64,000 nt of DNA from Tsuneonella sp. CC-YZS046 (GCF_035581365.1 NZ_CP141590.1:372001-436000), one strand, 5' to 3'. Shown: positions 10,078-20,399, numbered from the stretch's first letter. The notes: generated by a model not told the origin, from the letters alone. Made by a program: numbers and translations.

Positions 10078-11489
10078 AGGGCGTCGGCACCGATATCGGG
10101 ACTATCCATTTCGTCGGCATCGGCGGCATCGGCATGTCGGGCATTGCCGAGGTGATGCATAATCTCGGCTACAGCGTGCAGGGCTCGGACATTGCCGAAA
10201 GCGCTTCGGTGGAACGGCTGCGCGCGCGCGGCATCCGCATCTATATCGGCCATGCGCGCGAGAATGTCAGCGATGCGGCGGTGGTGGTGACTTCCACGGC
10301 GGTCAAGCGCGACAACCCGGAAGTCGCCGCCGCGCTTGAATCCCGCATTCCCGTGGTGCGCCGCGCGGAAATGCTGGCGGAGCTGATGCGGCTCAAGAAC
10401 ACGGTGGCCGTGGCCGGCACGCATGGCAAGACGACGACCACGTCGATGATCGCGACGCTGCTGGATGCGGGCGGGATCGACCCCACCGTCATCAACGGCG
10501 GGATCATCGAAAGCTACGGTTCCAACGCCCGGCTGGGCGACAGCGACTGGATGGTGGTCGAAGCGGACGAAAGCGACGGCAGCTTCCTGCGGCTGGACGG
10601 CACGATTGCCGTGGTCACCAATATTGATCCCGAACATCTCGACCATTACGGCGATTTCGAGGCGGTGAAGGAAGCGTTCCGCGAATTCATCGAGAATGTG
10701 CCGTTCTATGGCGCTGCCGTGCTGTGCATCGACCATCCCGAAGTTCAGGGCGTTATCAGCCGGGTGCGGGACCGGCGCGTGGTGACTTACGGCTTTTCCG
10801 CGCAGGCGGATATTCGCGGCGACCGGATCGAAACCATTGAGGGCGGCAATCGCTTCGACGCGGTGATCCGCCAGCGTGATGGCAGCCAGCGCCGGATCGA
10901 GGATATCCGCTTGCCCATGCCGGGGCGGCACAATGTCCAGAATGCGCTGGCGGCGGTCGCCGTGGCGGTCGAGATGGGTTGCGGCGATGATGTGATCCGC
11001 ACCGGCTTTTCCAAGTTCGGCGGCGTCAGGCGGCGGTTCACCCGGGTCGGCCAAGTCGCAGGCGCCACGGTGATCGACGATTATGCGCATCATCCCGTGG
11101 AAATCCGCGCCGTGCTGGCCGCCGCGCGCGAAGCGACCGGGAACCGGGTGATCGCGGTGGTGCAGCCGCATCGCTACACGCGGCTTGGCGATCTGATGGA
11201 CGAATTTCAGGGCGCCTTCAACGACGCGGACATGGTGTTCGCCGCGCCGGTCTATCCGGCTGGCGAGCAGCCGATCGAAGGGGTCGATTCCGGCGTCCTG
11301 GTGGAAGGGTTGAAGGCGCGGGGCCATCGTTCCGCGCTGGAGATTTCCGGGCCGCAGGAATTGGCCGACACTTTGGCGGAGATCATCGCGCCGGGCGACA
11401 TGATCGTGTGCCTGGGCGCCGGCGACATCACCAAATGGGCCGCCGGGCTGGCCGATGCGATCCGTTCAAGGCAGGGATTGGCCGCATGA
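10074..11489 (+). CDS. murC: UDP-MurNAc-L-alanine ligase MurC
   Basis: Attaches L-alanine to UDP-MurNAc, the first amino acid of the stem peptide. The N-terminal Rossmann motif is [16 protein letters not shown], and the ATP-binding P-loop is [13 protein letters not shown] at about residue 120. The EADESDGSF segment typical of MurC follows. The product is 471 aa. The start overlaps the 37-aa ORF stop and the end overlaps the murB start. Confidence 0.96.
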   Translation: MKGVGTDIGTIHFVGIGGIGMSGIAEVMHNLGYSVQGSDIAESASVERLRARGIRIYIGHARENVSDAAVVVTSTAVKRDNPEVAAALESRIPVVRRAEMLAELMRLKNTVAVAGTHGKTTTTSMIATLLDAGGIDPTVINGGIIESYGSNARLGDSDWMVVEADESDGSFLRLDGTIAVVTNIDPEHLDHYGDFEAVKEAFREFIENVPFYGAAVLCIDHPEVQGVISRVRDRRVVTYGFSAQADIRGDRIETIEGGNRFDAVIRQRDGSQRRIEDIRLPMPGRHNVQNALAAVAVAVEMGCGDDVIRTGFSKFGGVRRRFTRVGQVAGATVIDDYAHHPVEIRAVLAAAREATGNRVIAVVQPHRYTRLGDLMDEFQGAFNDADMVFAAPVYPAGEQPIEGVDSGVLVEGLKARGHRSALEISGPQELADTLAEIIAPGDMIVCLGAGDITKWAAGLADAIRSRQGLAA

Positions 11490-12430
11490 TGGCGATCCAG
11501 CCCGGCGATTACGTGATGGATACGGGCGAATTGCCCGTCGTGGATATTTCGCCCGATATGGTGCGCGGCAAGCTGACCAAGGATGCCCCGCTGGCGCCGC
11601 TCGTCTGGTTCAAGTCCGGCGGTTGCGCCGATTGGCTGTTCGAGCCCGCGGACATCGAGGATCTGCGGAATTTCCTGGGCCGGCTGGGCGGCAGCGTGCC
11701 GGTGATGGCGCTGGGGCTAGGCTCCAACCTGATCGTGCGCGATGGCGGGGTGCCCGGGGTCGTGGTTCGGCTCGGCAAGCCATTCACGCGGGTCGAAGTG
11801 GAGGATGAGGTCACGCTGCGCTGCGGCGGCGGAGCCAGCGGCATACTGGTTGCGTCGAACGCGCGCGACGCGGGCATCGCGGGGCTGGAATTCCTGCGGG
11901 GCATTCCGGGCACCGTGGGCGGCTTCGTCAAGATGAACGGCGGCGCCTACGGCCGCGAGGTGGCGGATATTCTGGTCGATTGCGATGTGGTGTTGCCCGA
12001 TGGGGAATCCGTCATCCTGCCGGTGGCCGACCTGCGCTATACTTATCGCCATTCCGTGTTGCCGGATGGCGCCATCGTCCTGTCCGCCCGGTTTCGCGGC
12101 CAGCCCGGCGACAAGGCCGCGATCGGCGCCGAGATGGACCGGATTGCCGCGACGCGCGAGGAAAGCCAGCCGCTGCGCAGCAAGACCGGCGGATCGACCT
12201 TCAAGAACCCGCCGGGGGACAAGGCCTGGCGGCTGGTCGATGCCGCAGGCTGCCGGGGGCTGAGGCTGGGCGGGGCGCAGGTGAGCGAGAAGCATACCAA
12301 TTTCCTCATCAATACCGGCAATGCCACCAGCGCCGATATCGAAGGATTGGGCGAAGAAGTGCGCGGCCGCGTCCGCAAGAGCGAAGGCGTCGATCTCGAA
12401 TGGGAAATCCAGCGGGTAGGGCGCCCATGA
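11486..12430 (+). CDS. murB: UDP-N-acetylenolpyruvoylglucosamine reductase MurB
   Basis: FAD/NADPH enzyme reducing the enolpyruvyl ether to give UDP-MurNAc. FAD-binding stretches are visible ([27 protein letters not shown]). The C-terminal part has the substrate-binding [10 protein letters not shown] and [13 protein letters not shown] segments. The start at 11486 (ATGATG) overlaps the murC stop, giving 314 aa; a further in-frame ATG lies at 11516. Its stop overlaps ddl. Confidence 0.94.
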   Translation: MMAIQPGDYVMDTGELPVVDISPDMVRGKLTKDAPLAPLVWFKSGGCADWLFEPADIEDLRNFLGRLGGSVPVMALGLGSNLIVRDGGVPGVVVRLGKPFTRVEVEDEVTLRCGGGASGILVASNARDAGIAGLEFLRGIPGTVGGFVKMNGGAYGREVADILVDCDVVLPDGESVILPVADLRYTYRHSVLPDGAIVLSARFRGQPGDKAAIGAEMDRIAATREESQPLRSKTGGSTFKNPPGDKAWRLVDAAGCRGLRLGGAQVSEKHTNFLINTGNATSADIEGLGEEVRGRVRKSEGVDLEWEIQRVGRP

Positions 12431-13413
12431 AGGAGTTTTCTGGCATGGGCGGCTTGCCCAGACTGCATGTGGCCGTGCTGATGGGCGGCTGGTCCAGCGA
12501 ACGCCCCGTCTCGCTGATGAGCGGGGAAGGCGTGGCGAAGGCGCTCGAAAGCCGGGGCCATGTTGTGACGCGCATCGACATGGACCGGCAGGTGGCCGCG
12601 CGCATCGCGGAAGCCGCGCCCGATGTGGTGTTCAACGCGCTGCATGGCGTGCCGGGCGAGGACGGCACCGTGCAGGGAATGCTCGATCTGATGGGCATCC
12701 CCTATACTCATTCCGGCCTTGCGACCTCCGTCATCGCCATCGACAAGGAATTGACCAAGCAGACGCTGGTTCCGCACGGCATCCCCATGCCCGGCGGGCG
12801 GATCGTGGAAAGCGCCGCGCTTTTCCAGGGCGATCCGCTGGTGCGGCCCTATGTGCTGAAGCCGGTCAACGAAGGGTCGTCGGTCGGCGTCGCCATCGTG
12901 ACCGAGAATTGCAATTACGGAAGCCCGATCCGCAGCGACGTGGAAGGGCCATGGCGCGAATTCGACCGCCTGCTGGCGGAGCCTTATATCCGGGGCCGCG
13001 AACTGACCGTGGCCGTGATTGGCGAACGGGCGCTGACCGTGACCGAGCTGGTCCCCAAGTCCGGCTTCTACGATTATGATTCCAAATATACCGACGGGAT
13101 GACCGAGCATGTCTGCCCGGCCGAGATTCCCGATCATATCGCCGCATTGTGCAAGGACATCGCCTTGCGGGCGCATCGCCTGCTGGGCTGCAAGGGCACC
13201 AGCCGATCGGATTTCCGCTGGGATGACGAGCGCGGCGAGGAAGGCCTGTTCCTGCTGGAAGTCAATACCCAGCCCGGGATGACTCCGCTCAGCCTTGTGC
13301 CGGAACAGGCCAGGGCCTGCGGCATGGATTATGCCGATCTTGTCGAAGCGATCCTTGCCGATGCCCTGCGGGGCCGGCTGGAAGAAAGGGGAATGGTGAA
13401 GGGGGCGCCATGA
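12427..13413 (+). CDS. ddl: D-alanine--D-alanine ligase
   Basis: ATP-grasp ligase making the D-Ala-D-Ala dipeptide used by MurF. The N-terminal AVLMGGWSSERPVSLMSG motif, the ATP-grasp core (YVLKPVNEGSSVGV) and the C-terminal LEVNTQPGMTPLSLVPEQA motif are all present. The product is 328 aa. ATG 12427 overlaps the murB stop, and the gene overlaps ftsQ by ATGA. A DdlB-type position in the dcw cluster is standard. Confidence 0.95.
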   Translation: MKEFSGMGGLPRLHVAVLMGGWSSERPVSLMSGEGVAKALESRGHVVTRIDMDRQVAARIAEAAPDVVFNALHGVPGEDGTVQGMLDLMGIPYTHSGLATSVIAIDKELTKQTLVPHGIPMPGGRIVESAALFQGDPLVRPYVLKPVNEGSSVGVAIVTENCNYGSPIRSDVEGPWREFDRLLAEPYIRGRELTVAVIGERALTVTELVPKSGFYDYDSKYTDGMTEHVCPAEIPDHIAALCKDIALRAHRLLGCKGTSRSDFRWDDERGEEGLFLLEVNTQPGMTPLSLVPEQARACGMDYADLVEAILADALRGRLEERGMVKGAP

Positions 13414-14330
13414 GCCAGAAGATAAAGCGCGGCGGCAAAGGGGTGCGCCGCGCGGCGGCAGCGCGGGGCGCCGCGCGCAAGGTGGACAGGGCGCGGGCCA
13501 CGACCGGCTCCGCGTTCGACGCGGCATTGCGGTGGCTGCCGTTTACCGAGGAACAGGTCCATCGCGGTTTGATGGCCGTGATCCTGGGCAGCTGCGCCGC
13601 CCTGGCATGGTTCGTTGCGAGCCTTGCGGGCCTGCCCGCCCTGGCGGGGGCGCAGCTGGCCGTGCTGGCCGCAGATGCGGGCTTTGAAGTGCGCCGCGTG
13701 GAAGTGCGCGGCGTCGAGCGCATGAACGAACTCAAGGTCTATGAGCGGGCGCTGGGCGAGCGCGACCGGGCGATGCCGATGGTCGACATTGCCGCCTTGC
13801 GCCAGGAACTGCTCGATCTTTCCTGGGTGAAGGATGCGCGGGTTTCCCGGCAGTTGCCCGATACGCTGGTGATCGACGTCGTGGAGCGTGTGCCCCACGC
13901 GGTGCTGCGCAAGCCCGGCCGCTTGATGCTGATCGACGATGAAGGGCACGAGCTGGAGCCGATCTCCGCGGCCAATGCCAAGGGCAAGCTGATCATTTCC
14001 GGCCCCGGTTCGGCTATGCAGGTGTCTGCCCTCACGCGGCTGCTGGAAAGCGCGCCCGCGCTGCGCCCGCAGGTGCGCGAAGCGGAATGGGTTGGCAATC
14101 GCCGGTGGAATCTCACCTTCAAGACCGGGCAGGTGCTGGCCTTGCCGCAGGGCGACGATCCCGCGACCACGGCCCTTGTTTCCTTCGCCCGGCTGGATGG
14201 CGTGAATCGCTTGCTGGGCGGAAAGGTCGCGGCCTTCGACATGCGGGCGCCGGAACGGATATACATGCGCATACCGGGGCGGTCGGAGCAGGCCATGCTG
14301 GATGCGAAAAACCCGAAAGAGAAGCGATGA
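13410..14330 (+). CDS. ftsQ: Cell division protein FtsQ
   Basis: Bitopic membrane protein of the divisome that bridges FtsBL and other components. The 306 residues start with a long basic cytoplasmic tail rich in Arg, Lys and Ala, followed by one membrane segment near residues 50-75. A POTRA domain comes next (FEVRRVEVRGVERMNELKVY and onwards), then the FtsQ-type beta domain. Both ends overlap their neighbours (ddl, ftsA) by ATGA. Confidence 0.92.
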   Translation: MSQKIKRGGKGVRRAAAARGAARKVDRARATTGSAFDAALRWLPFTEEQVHRGLMAVILGSCAALAWFVASLAGLPALAGAQLAVLAADAGFEVRRVEVRGVERMNELKVYERALGERDRAMPMVDIAALRQELLDLSWVKDARVSRQLPDTLVIDVVERVPHAVLRKPGRLMLIDDEGHELEPISAANAKGKLIISGPGSAMQVSALTRLLESAPALRPQVREAEWVGNRRWNLTFKTGQVLALPQGDDPATTALVSFARLDGVNRLLGGKVAAFDMRAPERIYMRIPGRSEQAMLDAKNPKEKR

Positions 14331-15613
14331 TGGCCTCCACGCCGCGCATTGCGCGCGTCTTCGGCGCGGTCAACATCGGCTCCTTCCGCATCTCCGCGAT
14401 GGTGGCGGGCCTGTCCGAGACTGGAGAGATGGTGGTGCTGGGGTCGGGCCATCGCGCCTCGCAGGGCATCAAGCGCGGATATGTCACGGACATGGCGGCG
14501 GCCACCTATGCCGTGCGTGATGCCATCGAACGGGCGGAGAAGCTGGCCGGGACGAGCATTTCCAGCGTATGGATCGGCTGCTCCGGCGCAGGCCTGACCA
14601 GCCGCGTCGCCGAGGTCGAGATAGATATCGGCGGCCGCCGGATCGAGGATGGCGATGTCGAGCATCTGCTGGTCGCGGCGCGGGATACGATCCAGCCGGA
14701 CGGGCGGATGGTGCTGCATGCCCAGCCCGCGCATTATACGCTGGATGGCGCCCATGGCGTGCCCAATCCGCGCGGCCTTCATGCGGAGCGGCTTGGCGTG
14801 GACATCCATGTGATGCTGGCCGATGGCGCGCCGATCCGCAACATCACGGAAGCGGTCCAGAACGCGCATGTCGATGTGGAGGCGGTGGTGGCCGCGCCGG
14901 TCGCCGCCGGCTATGCCTGCCTTTCGCCGGAAGAGCGCGAACTCGGTGTGGCGCTGATCGAGATCGGCGGCGAGATGACCAATGTGTCGGTTCACGCGGG
15001 CGGGATGCTGCTGGGCCTGGCCGCGCTGCCCTACGGCTCCGCCGACATCACGGACGCGGTGGCTTCCCATTTCGGGATTCGCCGGTTCCAGGCCGAACGG
15101 CTCAAATGCGTGGCCGGCTCGGCCATCGCCAGCCCGGCCGACCATCGCGAGATGGTCCCCGTGCTGGGGCCGGGCGATGAAGGGGGTGGCCCCGTTGCGC
15201 GCCATGCCGACGACAAGAACCGCATTCCGCGCGCCGAGCTGATCTCGGTGATTACGCGCGAACTCGACCGGCTGACCGCGGATATCGGCGCGGCGCTGAA
15301 GGGGATGGGCTTTTCCGGGCAGCGCGGGCAGCAGGTGGTGCTGACGGGCGGCGGCTCCGAACTGGCGGGTCTTGCCGATTATGCGCAGGCCGCGCTGGGC
15401 CGCCCGGTGCGGATCGGGCGCCCGCCTGCGCTCAGGGGCTTGCCGGAAGCGCATGCGGTGCCGGGCTTCTCGACTCTGGCCGGCCTCGTGCTGTATGCGT
15501 CCGCCGATCCCGTGGACATCCGGAGCATCGGCCTCAGCTATCAGCCGGCCATGCGCTACAGCGGAGGGGCGCTGATTCAGCGGGTCTTCCGCGCCATGCG
15601 GGAATATTTCTGA
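14327..15613 (+). CDS. ftsA: Cell division protein FtsA
   Basis: Actin-like ATPase that tethers FtsZ to the membrane. The phosphate-1 loop is AVNIGSFRISAMVAG, the SHS2/1C region follows, and the adenosine motif VVLTGGGSELAGL lies toward the C-terminus. The last residues (IQRVFRAMREYF) form a short amphipathic helix expected for membrane binding. ATG 14327 overlaps the ftsQ stop, giving 428 aa. The stop overlaps the ATG of a 50-codon frame (TGATG). Confidence 0.95.
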   Translation: MMASTPRIARVFGAVNIGSFRISAMVAGLSETGEMVVLGSGHRASQGIKRGYVTDMAAATYAVRDAIERAEKLAGTSISSVWIGCSGAGLTSRVAEVEIDIGGRRIEDGDVEHLLVAARDTIQPDGRMVLHAQPAHYTLDGAHGVPNPRGLHAERLGVDIHVMLADGAPIRNITEAVQNAHVDVEAVVAAPVAAGYACLSPEERELGVALIEIGGEMTNVSVHAGGMLLGLAALPYGSADITDAVASHFGIRRFQAERLKCVAGSAIASPADHREMVPVLGPGDEGGGPVARHADDKNRIPRAELISVITRELDRLTADIGAALKGMGFSGQRGQQVVLTGGGSELAGLADYAQAALGRPVRIGRPPALRGLPEAHAVPGFSTLAGLVLYASADPVDIRSIGLSYQPAMRYSGGALIQRVFRAMREYF

Positions 15614-15765
15614 TGGCGATCGCCGCATCGGTCCCCGCTCTGCCTCGTCTGGGCACCGTTCTGCCCGGCCTGTGGCGCAGGCTCGCTGTGGATAAGGTTA
15701 TTTACGCTTTGCACGGGCGATTCGCTTTGTGGCAGAAGCGGAGTCAAACGCACCGTCACGCATGA
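15613..15765 (+). CDS. Possible 50-aa ORF between ftsA and ftsZ
   Basis: This frame starts with an ATG sharing its first base with the ftsA stop (TGATG) and ends 20 bases before the ftsZ ATG. It would encode a 50-aa peptide with no recognisable domain, ending in a basic tail (KRSQTHRHA). The overlap is like the other dcw junctions, but the region must also contain ftsZ regulatory DNA, and the composition does not look strongly coding. Low confidence that a stable protein is made. Confidence 0.25.
   Translation: MAIAASVPALPRLGTVLPGLWRRLAVDKVIYALHGRFALWQKRSQTHRHA
15719..15745 (+). promoter_or_regulatory. Two GANTC (CcrM-type) sites upstream of ftsZ
   Basis: GATTC at 15719-15723 and GAGTC at 15741-15745 lie in the short ftsA-ftsZ spacer. 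In Caulobacter, CcrM methylation of GANTC sites in the ftsZ promoter ties ftsZ transcription to the cell cycle. Whether these sites are methylated here is inference. No clear CtrA box (TTAA-N7-TTAA) was seen. Confidence 0.35.
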
Positions 15766-15785
15766 CGCCTCCTGGAGGGAGCATA

Positions 15786-17429
15786 ATGAGCATCAATATC
15801 GGCCCACCGTCTGTCGAGGAACTCCGCCCCCGGATCACTGTGATCGGTGTAGGCGGCGCTGGCGGAAACGCTATCGCCAATATGATTGCGGCGGAGATCG
15901 AAGGGGTCGATTTCATCGTCGCCAATACCGACGCGCAGGCGCTCAACAATTCTATCGTGGAGCATCGCATCCAGCTCGGCCCCGACATCACGCAGGGCCT
16001 TGGCGCGGGTTCGCGGCCGGAAGTGGGGCGCGCCGCCGCCGAGGAAACGGTGGAAGAGCTTGAGCGCGCGCTGGACGGCGTGAACATGTGCTTCATCGCG
16101 GCCGGCATGGGCGGCGGCACCGGCACCGGCGCTGCCCCGGTGATCGCAGAAGCGGCGCGGCGCAAGGGCGTCCTGACGGTGGGCGTGGTGACCAAGCCGT
16201 TCCTGTTCGAGGGCACGCGGCGGATGCGCGCGGCGGACGCGGGCATCCAGGAACTGCAGAAGCATGTCGATACGCTGATCGTGATCCCCAACCAGAACCT
16301 GTTTCTGGTGGCCAAGGCCGAGACGACCTTCAAGGAAGCCTTCCAGCTTGCGGATGAGGTGCTGCAGCAGGGCGTGCGTTCGATCACCGACCTGATGGTC
16401 ATGCCGGGCCTTATCAACCTGGATTTCGCCGACGTCCGTTCCGTCATGGGCGAGATGGGCAAGGCGATGATGGGCACCGGCGAAGGCGAGGGCGAGAACC
16501 GCGCGCTGGAAGCGGCCGAACGCGCGATCGCCAACCCGCTGCTCGACGGCGTTTCCATGCAGGGCGCCAAGGGTGTCATCATCTCCATCATCGGCGGCGA
16601 CGACATGAAGCTGCTCGAAGTGGACGAAGCGGCCAATCATATCCGCGAACTGGTGGATCAGGACGCCAACATCATCTGGGGTTCGGCTTTCAACCCGGAT
16701 TTGCAGGGCAAGATCCGGGTGTCGGTGGTGGCCACCGGCATCGATCAGGATTCCAGCGGCGTGGGCGCCGTGGAATCCGATGCCCGTCCGCTCAATCTCG
16801 GGGCGGGCCGCGCTCCGAAGCGGCCGGTTCTGCCGCTGCCGACCGAAGCGGAACTGTCGTATGGCGCGGCACCGGCGGATAATGCCGGGCTTGCGGAAGC
16901 CGTTCCCCAGGCGGAACCGCGCGCCTTCGAGAAACCCTATGAGGCGCCTGTCGCGGCAGAGGCTTCCGGCAACGGCGGGTTCGGCGGCATCGAGGCCGGG
17001 ACGCCGGGGGCCGCGCAGGGCGATGAGCCGTTCGAGCTGACTTTCGAGCTGAACGATACGCCGGCCGCGGAAGAGGACGGCGAAGCCGAGGATGACAGCG
17101 GCTCTGCCGGCTATGCTTCGCTTGCGCCGGAAGATGACGGGCTGTTGCGCGATGCGGATCGCCTCGTTGCGGAGGATGCCCCGGTTTCCGGTGGCCTGCT
17201 GGGCCGCCGCCGCGGCCTGATCTCTGGCGGCGAGCCTGCGGATGCTCCGCCCGCCCCTGCCCAGCCCAATGCGGGCGGCGGGGCAAGCGCCGGCACCACC
17301 TTGTTCGAGCGGATGGCCAATCTGTCGCGCGGCACGCGCGATGAACGCGACGAGGATGACGGCGATGAGGATGGCGGTGGTTCCGCCCTCAATATTCCGC
17401 GTTTTCTGGGCCGGCAGAACAATCAGTAG
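15786..17429 (+). CDS. ftsZ: Cell division GTPase FtsZ
   Basis: Tubulin-like GTPase that forms the Z-ring. The N-terminal GVGGAGGNA loop and the tubulin signature [13 protein letters not shown] are present. A long acidic, Ala/Gly/Pro-rich linker (about residues 330-530) leads to the conserved C-terminal peptide [10 protein letters not shown] that binds FtsA and other tethers. The start ATG at 15786 has a good Shine-Dalgarno (GGAGG at 15774-15778, spacing 7), unlike the overlapping genes upstream. This, with the 172-base gap, suggests independent initiation. The product is 547 aa, long mainly because of the linker. Confidence 0.97.
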   Translation: MSINIGPPSVEELRPRITVIGVGGAGGNAIANMIAAEIEGVDFIVANTDAQALNNSIVEHRIQLGPDITQGLGAGSRPEVGRAAAEETVEELERALDGVNMCFIAAGMGGGTGTGAAPVIAEAARRKGVLTVGVVTKPFLFEGTRRMRAADAGIQELQKHVDTLIVIPNQNLFLVAKAETTFKEAFQLADEVLQQGVRSITDLMVMPGLINLDFADVRSVMGEMGKAMMGTGEGEGENRALEAAERAIANPLLDGVSMQGAKGVIISIIGGDDMKLLEVDEAANHIRELVDQDANIIWGSAFNPDLQGKIRVSVVATGIDQDSSGVGAVESDARPLNLGAGRAPKRPVLPLPTEAELSYGAAPADNAGLAEAVPQAEPRAFEKPYEAPVAAEASGNGGFGGIEAGTPGAAQGDEPFELTFELNDTPAAEEDGEAEDDSGSAGYASLAPEDDGLLRDADRLVAEDAPVSGGLLGRRRGLISGGEPADAPPAPAQPNAGGGASAGTTLFERMANLSRGTRDERDEDDGDEDGGGSALNIPRFLGRQNNQ

Positions 17430-17443
17430 CAGCTGACCGGCCG

Positions 17444-17459
17444 GGCGGGTTTGCCCGCC
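17444..17459 (+). terminator. Possible weak terminator after ftsZ
   Basis: GGCGGG-TTTG-CCCGCC hairpin 15 bases after the ftsZ stop. No real T-run follows (only GGGTTGTT), so intrinsic termination would be weak. Confidence 0.3.
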
Positions 17460-17573
17460 GGGTTGTTCGCGCGAGGTTCATATGGCCCATGCAAGGGCCA
17501 TCCCTGCTGGGCTCGCTGCGGCACGGCGCAATGGGTATGGCGATCAGGCACGGATCTTGTGACGGATAGACGC

Positions 17574-19640
17574 ATGGCTGGCAGGGGTGTGGCCCCGGTT
17601 TCGGGCATCGCCCTGGCGATTGCGCTCGTCCTGCCAGGCGCGCCCGCTCTTGCGCAGGGCGCGGGCGATGCGGGGTCCGTGTCTCGCCCGGTCGTCCAGG
17701 CGCTTCCGTCGCCCGCCGTCGGCAATCTCGAATCCGCGCTCCAGCGCCTCGCCGGAAATCCCCGCGATGTCACCGCGCTGGTCGATGCGGGTTCCGCTTC
17801 CATCGAGCTGGGGGATACGGATGCGGCAATCGGCTTCTTCAGCCGGGCGGCCGATCTTTCCCCCAGCGATCCACGGCCCAAGGTCGGCATGGGTGCTGCC
17901 TTGGTCCGCAGCGAAAATCCATATGATGCCCTGATGATGTTCGAGGAGGCGGAGCGTTATGGCGCTTCCTCCACGCTCCTGTCGGGCGACCGTGGCCTCG
18001 CCTGGGATCTGGTCGGCGACAACGGGCAGGCGCAGACTTTTTACAGGCAGGCGCTCGCAAGCGGGCGGAATGACGAGGTCACGCGCAGGCTTGCCCTGAG
18101 CCTCGCCATTTCCGGCGATCGCCGCGAGGCGGAAAAGGTCCTGCAGCCCTTGCTTGACCGGAACGATTCCGCGGCCTTCAGAACCAGGGCCTTTATCCTT
18201 GCCATTTCGGGGGATGCGAAGGCGGCAACCGATATTGCCCAGCAATCCATGCCGCGCGCTCTGGCGGAGCGCATTTCCCCCTATCTACGCTATATGCCAC
18301 GGCTGACTCCGGCCCAGCAGGCGGCGGCCGCCAATTTCGGGCATTTCCCGAATACCGCCGATATCGGCAAGGATGATCCGCGGGTGGCGAAATACAACAA
18401 GGACAACCGCAACAGGCGGGCCGCGCAGGGCGCGGATTCCGCGCTGGTGCCGAAGGGCGAGCCATTGGGCGGGGCCAAGCAGCTCTCGCGGCGCGAACAG
18501 CGCGAGCTGGAACGCCGCCAGGCGATTGAAGCGAGCGAGCGGAAGAAGGCGGAAGAACTGGCCGCCAAGAAGCAGGCCGAGCTTGCGCGGGCCGAAGCGG
18601 AGCGCAAGGCGGCGGCCGAGGCGCAAGCCCGCGCGGCGAGCGAAGCCAAGGCGCGGGAAGTCGCCGCCGCCCAAGCCCAGGCCGCGGCGCGGGCCAGGGC
18701 CGCGGCAATGCCGCCCGCGCCGGTTCCGGCTGCATCGGCCGCCGCGATTCCCGCCTCATCCGCAGCCGCGCCTGCAAGCGCTTCCGCTTCCGCTTTGCCT
18801 CCGCCCCTGCCGGGCACTCAGGGCGGGGCCATGCTGGCAAGCGCATCGACCGGCGCGGAAGCCCCGCGCCCGTCGATCTTGCTTGCTGAACCCGCGTCAT
18901 CGACGGCCCCCGCTGCATCCGCGAGCGGATCTTCGCCGCCTGCGTCATGGTCCCTCCCGCCGCAGGCTTCCCCGGATCGGACGGGCGCTGCCCAGATCGC
19001 GAGCTTCGATACGCCTGCGGCGGCTTCCGCGCCGGCCGGCTCGGAAGAATTGCCGCCGGTCGCGGCCAGCCAGCCGCCGGCTTCATTCGCCGTCCCACCA
19101 GCGGGCTTCGCGCCGAGCACCGGGTTGGCGGTTGCCGCGCCCGCCCCGGCCTCTATCCCCGCCAGCGCCTCCGCGCAGGCCGTTCCGGCGCAGGTGCCCG
19201 TGCGCGTTGCCGATGCCTTTGCCGATCTGGCGGTTGCGAATAGCCAGGTGACGGTCGCGGCGGGCGCGGTGGACATCACCAAGATCAAGCCGAGGCGGGA
19301 AGAGCCGCCCAAGCCCAAGGCGGAGGCCACCCCGGCACCCAAGCCCGCTCCGCCGCCCAAGCCTGTCCATCCCAGCAGGTCGTGGGTGCAGGTCGCTACG
19401 GGCAGGGACGAGAATGCGCTCGGGTTCGATTGGCGGCGGCTGAACCGCGCCAACCCGGAGCTGTTCAAGGGGCGCAAGGCCTATGTCGCCAAATGGGGGC
19501 AGACCAAGCGAATGGTCACCGGGCCGTTCGATTCCGCGAAGGCCGCGCAGGATTTCGTCACCAAACTCAAGGCCGCCGGGATCGATTCCTTCCCATTCAC
19601 CAGCGACGAAGGCGAAGCGGTGGAACCGCTGGGCAACTGA
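17574..19640 (+). CDS. TPR-repeat and SPOR-domain periplasmic protein
   Basis: The start at 17574 gives a clear signal peptide (GIALAIALVLPGAPALAQG); the upstream in-frame extension is not signal-like. Residues of about 50-200 form TPR-like helical repeats (TALVDAGSASIELGDTDAAI and onwards). A charged Glu/Ala/Lys-rich helix follows, then a very long Ala/Pro/Ser-rich low-complexity linker. A C-terminal SPOR domain (SWVQVATGRDENALG to DSFPFTSDEG) ends the protein. SPOR domains bind glycan strands stripped of stem peptides, mostly at division sites. Position right after ftsZ supports a septal or cell-envelope role. The exact function is unknown. 688 aa. Confidence 0.85.
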   Translation: MAGRGVAPVSGIALAIALVLPGAPALAQGAGDAGSVSRPVVQALPSPAVGNLESALQRLAGNPRDVTALVDAGSASIELGDTDAAIGFFSRAADLSPSDPRPKVGMGAALVRSENPYDALMMFEEAERYGASSTLLSGDRGLAWDLVGDNGQAQTFYRQALASGRNDEVTRRLALSLAISGDRREAEKVLQPLLDRNDSAAFRTRAFILAISGDAKAATDIAQQSMPRALAERISPYLRYMPRLTPAQQAAAANFGHFPNTADIGKDDPRVAKYNKDNRNRRAAQGADSALVPKGEPLGGAKQLSRREQRELERRQAIEASERKKAEELAAKKQAELARAEAERKAAAEAQARAASEAKAREVAAAQAQAAARARAAAMPPAPVPAASAAAIPASSAAAPASASASALPPPLPGTQGGAMLASASTGAEAPRPSILLAEPASSTAPAASASGSSPPASWSLPPQASPDRTGAAQIASFDTPAAASAPAGSEELPPVAASQPPASFAVPPAGFAPSTGLAVAAPAPASIPASASAQAVPAQVPVRVADAFADLAVANSQVTVAAGAVDITKIKPRREEPPKPKAEATPAPKPAPPPKPVHPSRSWVQVATGRDENALGFDWRRLNRANPELFKGRKAYVAKWGQTKRMVTGPFDSAKAAQDFVTKLKAAGIDSFPFTSDEGEAVEPLGN

Positions 19641-19793
19641 AAGCGGGCAATCTGGCCCCGGCCTCTTTCCAGCGCTTTTGCACAGCTTTTGAACAGGCTT
19701 ATCGAGTTTTGCCCAATGCTGCGTTTACCTTGCATTGCGGCCACGGCTGCGCTCGTCGCATGCAGCATCCGGTTCGGAAGGAATGGATTGCAC

Positions 19794-20303
19794 ATGATGG
19801 GCACCAGAGGTGAGGATATCGGGCGCGATGACGATGCTGCGCCCGTGGACATGCTCGCCTCACTGTTCGAAGCCCGGGGCTGGCCCTGCGAATTCGTGAG
19901 CGAGGACGAGATTTCCGGGGAAATCCAGGGAAGCTGGGCCAATTATCAGCTGCGCGGCATCTGGCGCGAGGAAGATCGCGTTCTGCAATTGTTGTGCCTG
20001 CCCGATGTGCGGGTGCCCAGCGGGAAGCGCGCTGCAATGTTCGAATTGCTGGCGATGGTGAACGAACAGCTCTGGCTGGGCCATTTCGATATCTGGTCGA
20101 ATGGCGGGGTGCTGCTGTATCGCCATGGCGTGATGTTGGGGGACGATGGCCTGCTCAGCCTGAGCCAGGCGCAGGCCGTGGTCGAAACGGCGGTTGAGGA
20201 ATGCGATCGTTTTTATCCCGCGTTTCAGTTCGTGCTGTGGGGCGACAAGACCCCGGCCGATGCCCTGGACAGCGCGCTGGTGGACGCCGCGGGCGAGGCC
20301 TGA
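19794..20303 (+). CDS. YbjN domain-containing protein
   Basis: The 169-aa frame from the ATGATG at 19794 has the YbjN-like pattern: an N-terminal helix (PVDMLASLFEARGWPCEFVSEDEI), antiparallel strands (YQLRGIWREEDRVLQLLCLPDV) and helix-strand repeats (NEQLWLGHFDIWSNGGVLLYRH). The fold resembles type III secretion chaperones. The in-frame extension from 19689 overlaps sequence that looks non-coding. A GGAAGGA element lies upstream of 19794. It precedes proC, an arrangement I recall as common in alphaproteobacteria. Its role is not known with certainty. Confidence 0.75.
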   Translation: MMGTRGEDIGRDDDAAPVDMLASLFEARGWPCEFVSEDEISGEIQGSWANYQLRGIWREEDRVLQLLCLPDVRVPSGKRAAMFELLAMVNEQLWLGHFDIWSNGGVLLYRHGVMLGDDGLLSLSQAQAVVETAVEECDRFYPAFQFVLWGDKTPADALDSALVDAAGEA

Positions 20304-20399
20304 CCCGCCCGGCTCGTTTTATCGGCTGGACATTCCGGCCGCTCGCCTTAGCGAACCATGCATGTTCAACGACATGCATATATCGGGCGGGCAGGGCTG

